From Pararhodobacter sp. (GTDB lineage Bacteria > Pseudomonadota > Alphaproteobacteria > Rhodobacterales > Rhodobacteraceae): a stretch of DNA of 64,000 bases. The position numbers and the translations under genes are program-made. The notes beneath the pieces are model-generated. The model had not been told where the DNA came from. It saw only the letters and a program-made list of their open reading frames with translations, and searched no databases. This document shows, one piece after another, positions 62,587-64,000 of the stretch. The first letter of the stretch is position 1. Each line of letters starts with the position of its first letter. The stretch spans positions 1-64,000 of the forward strand of contig JAFIEK010000021.1 in NCBI GenBank assembly GCA_020832545.1, written 5' to 3'.

Positions 62587-63623
62587 GCGTGCAAAGCCGC
62601 GCGCGCCGGGGCGGTGGCCACCGCTTGGCGTGCACCGGTGCGCTGCGATACATCCGTATCAGAGCGAACGATCAGCAACGGCGTGGCGCTGTGAAGGCTC
62701 AGGTGGGCCGCGACGCTCCCGAAATGAAGGCCGGGCAGATGGCGGAAACCACTTCCACGCGCCGAGAGCACGACGAGATCGAACGTCTCCTCGCGCGTCA
62801 GCTCAAGCAGCCGGTGACGCGGATCCGTCCCGCCAATGACCTGTGTCCGGACCACGACGCCCTGTTCGGCGAGCACGCCGCGCTGGCGCTCAAGATAACC
62901 GCGTGCGGCACGGTTGTTGCGGTCAATGATACGTTCGCGCAACTCTGCGTCTCCGGGCTCGGGCGGGGTGGGGCAAACGAACTCGGGCGGCGTGACGACC
63001 TGCACGAGCACGACCCCGGCACCGGTTGAGCGTGCAATCCGCGTTGCGGTCGGTTGCGCGCTCTCGGCCCAACAGGAGCCGTCCAGCGGGACCAGAATAC
63101 GCCGGTAATTCGGCGCGCATTGGTCGTCTTCAGGCACCAACAGTACCTTTCCACGCGCGCGTTCAAGAACGGCACGCGTCGTAGCCCCCATCCCGACCGC
63201 GCAATCCCCGTCTTCGACACCCTCGCCGAACCGGCCGATGACGATGAATTCCGCCCCTCGCCGCTCTGCCTCATGGCAGATCTCTGCAACCGGGCGCCCC
63301 TCGGTCAGGACGATCTGGGCATCGACGCCGGCGCGCTCGACCATCCGGGCAAGCGCTGACCCGGCCTCGCGGCGCTGCGCCTCCCATTCGACAGGGTCGG
63401 GCGGCAGATCATTGTCGAAATGGGGAGCAAGCACCCGAATGAGAATCAACTGGCCGTCCATGGCGCTGGACAGCGCACTGGCATGCGCCAGCACCCGGCG
63501 CCCATGACGCGATCGATCGACGCAGGCCAGAATGACGGGCTTCGCCCTGTTGGTGCCTGCAAATTGGGGGAATGATATTTCGGCAGCGCCGGTAGCCGTA
63601 TTCGGTCTCATGGTCTGTGGCAT
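62583..63623 (-). CDS. Tandem universal stress protein (UspA family)
   Basis: Two UspA domains occupy the 346-residue product. The first runs from PVILACVDRSRHGRRVLAHASALSSAMDG to VLERARGKVLLVPE. The second runs from YRRILVPLDGSCWAESAQPTATRIA to GSGFRHLPGLHFGSVAAHLSLHSATPLLIV. The G-x2-G-x9-G(S/T)-type ATP-binding signature is clearest in the second domain. Tandem Usp proteins are induced under oxygen limitation and stationary phase. The four-base overlap with the glucan synthase gene indicates one transcript, with Usp first. Confidence 0.9.
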   Translation of the reverse strand: MPQTMRPNTATGAAEISFPQFAGTNRAKPVILACVDRSRHGRRVLAHASALSSAMDGQLILIRVLAPHFDNDLPPDPVEWEAQRREAGSALARMVERAGVDAQIVLTEGRPVAEICHEAERRGAEFIVIGRFGEGVEDGDCAVGMGATTRAVLERARGKVLLVPEDDQCAPNYRRILVPLDGSCWAESAQPTATRIARSTGAGVVLVQVVTPPEFVCPTPPEPGDAELRERIIDRNNRAARGYLERQRGVLAEQGVVVRTQVIGGTDPRHRLLELTREETFDLVVLSARGSGFRHLPGLHFGSVAAHLSLHSATPLLIVRSDTDVSQRTGARQAVATAPARAALHA

Positions 63624-63938
63624 GGTCTCTGCTCCGGGTTAACGCGCAGCACCGGAAAGGATGCCGCGCTCTGGACAAGCCGAAAGGGGCAAGTTGCCCG
63701 CCTTGACTGCGCATTGCGTCCGAGTGCCCTTTCCTACCGCACCGGCTCAGGTGCAGCGTGGCGCCCGGGATTCTCTGTGCCCGATATCGTTCTGCTTCGG
63801 ACGCTCGTTAATTACTGGCGTCCATATAGGCAGCGCGGTGCGGCCTTGCTCAAAAACCTGGTCGCCCGACAGGAGCAATGTCTGCTCCGTCAGGCAGTTC
63901 TTTTCACTCGCCTCACATAAACCTCCTTTTGCCTGAAA
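63624..63938. other. Upstream region of the usp-ndvB operon
   Basis: The 315 bases show no supported gene; a short plus-strand frame lacks protein character. The promoter for the usp gene should lie here. No FNR-type TTGAT-N4-ATCAA site was seen. Confidence 0.4.
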
Positions 63939-64000
63939 TCATTTGAGCGCGTTGGCGAGATAGCGCACCGCATCCCCAGGTGTTGCAAACTTCGGATAGT
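63939..64000 (-). CDS. C-terminus of a gene running off the right edge
   Basis: The minus strand ends in YPKFATPGDAVRYLANALK followed by TGA at 63939-63941. The sequence is protein-like, but too short to assign to a family. Confidence 0.45.
   Translation of the reverse strand, partial: YPKFATPGDAVRYLANALK

Noticed and set aside
63661-63936. A 91-codon plus-strand frame near the right edge
   Set aside because: No motif, no ribosome site, and composition unlike the neighbouring genes; more likely the usp promoter region.
1-64000. tRNA genes, rRNA genes and CRISPR arrays
   Set aside because: No cloverleaf-like or regularly spaced repeat pattern was noticed by eye; a covariance-model scan would be needed to exclude a tRNA formally.

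Overview
The window is GC-rich, gene-dense and carries families typical of the Alphaproteobacteria, most likely a Rhodobacteraceae-like organism. The signs are an AniA-type copper nitrite reductase, an NsrR-type Rrf2 regulator, an aa3 oxidase subunit I, several TRAP and ABC uptake systems, a giant cyclic beta-1,2-glucan synthase, and insertion sequences of the IS3, IS5, IS6, IS110 and IS481 groups common in that class. Taxonomy is inferred from gene content; there is no rRNA gene here. I found no tRNA gene or CRISPR array.

Region 1 (1-15 kb) deals with denitrification and nitrosative or low-oxygen stress. An IS3 scar and a broken SRAP gene are followed by nirK with a cytochrome c partner, an orphan AbrB-type antitoxin, a WGR protein and dadA. 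Next come a CBS / DUF6522 group and nsrR, which diverges from an operon of membrane protein, group III truncated haemoglobin, hemerythrin-type repair protein, an unrecognised ORF and a 5-formyl-THF cyclo-ligase family protein. A solitary ctaD, a 43-residue basic protein, a TauE/SafE pseudogene and three adjacent Rnk/GreA-like genes complete it. A perfect palindrome lies between nsrR and its operon, and a related half-site palindrome lies upstream of ctaD.

Region 2 (15-18.5 kb) holds a decayed and an intact IS110-family transposase with long non-coding ends, then an IS6 fragment that has replaced the 3' end of the next gene. Region 3 (18.4-29.1 kb) is a coherent catabolic locus. A 2-ketoarginine-decarboxylase-like TPP enzyme and a polyamine-type ABC transporter are transcribed away from a LysR regulator, and an M20 amidohydrolase, an amidinotransferase-superfamily hydrolase and a GlcD-type FAD dehydrogenase are transcribed the other way. 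This suggests use of a guanidino compound.

Region 4 (29.4-37.5 kb) starts with a degenerate IS5 element. A peptide-type ABC system follows: a solute-binding protein on one strand, and permeases, ATPases and a gamma-glutamylcyclotransferase-like protein on the other. A LysR gene closes it. An identical interrupted palindrome, CATTCCGA-N4-GAATGA, lies both upstream of the binding protein and beside the LysR gene, tying the two halves together.

Region 5 (37.6-39.3 kb) is a pile of transposase fragments that has cut the 5' end off an SDR gene. Region 6 (39.3-48.5 kb) carries an acyl-CoA dehydrogenase, a CitE-like lyase, a family III CoA-transferase, an HMG-CoA-lyase-like enzyme and a TRAP transporter with a LysR regulator. 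It looks like a pathway for a branched dicarboxylic or hydroxy acid. A stand-alone SecD P1-head-like protein lies inside it.

Region 7 (48.6-53.8 kb) holds azlCD with an Lrp regulator. It is followed by decayed iron-uptake genes (a siderophore-interacting protein with an amber codon, a truncated TonB receptor fused to a broken dctQ) and an intact Fic protein. Region 8 (54-64 kb) is the 2,834-residue cyclic beta-1,2-glucan synthase, overlapped by a tandem-domain universal stress protein gene.
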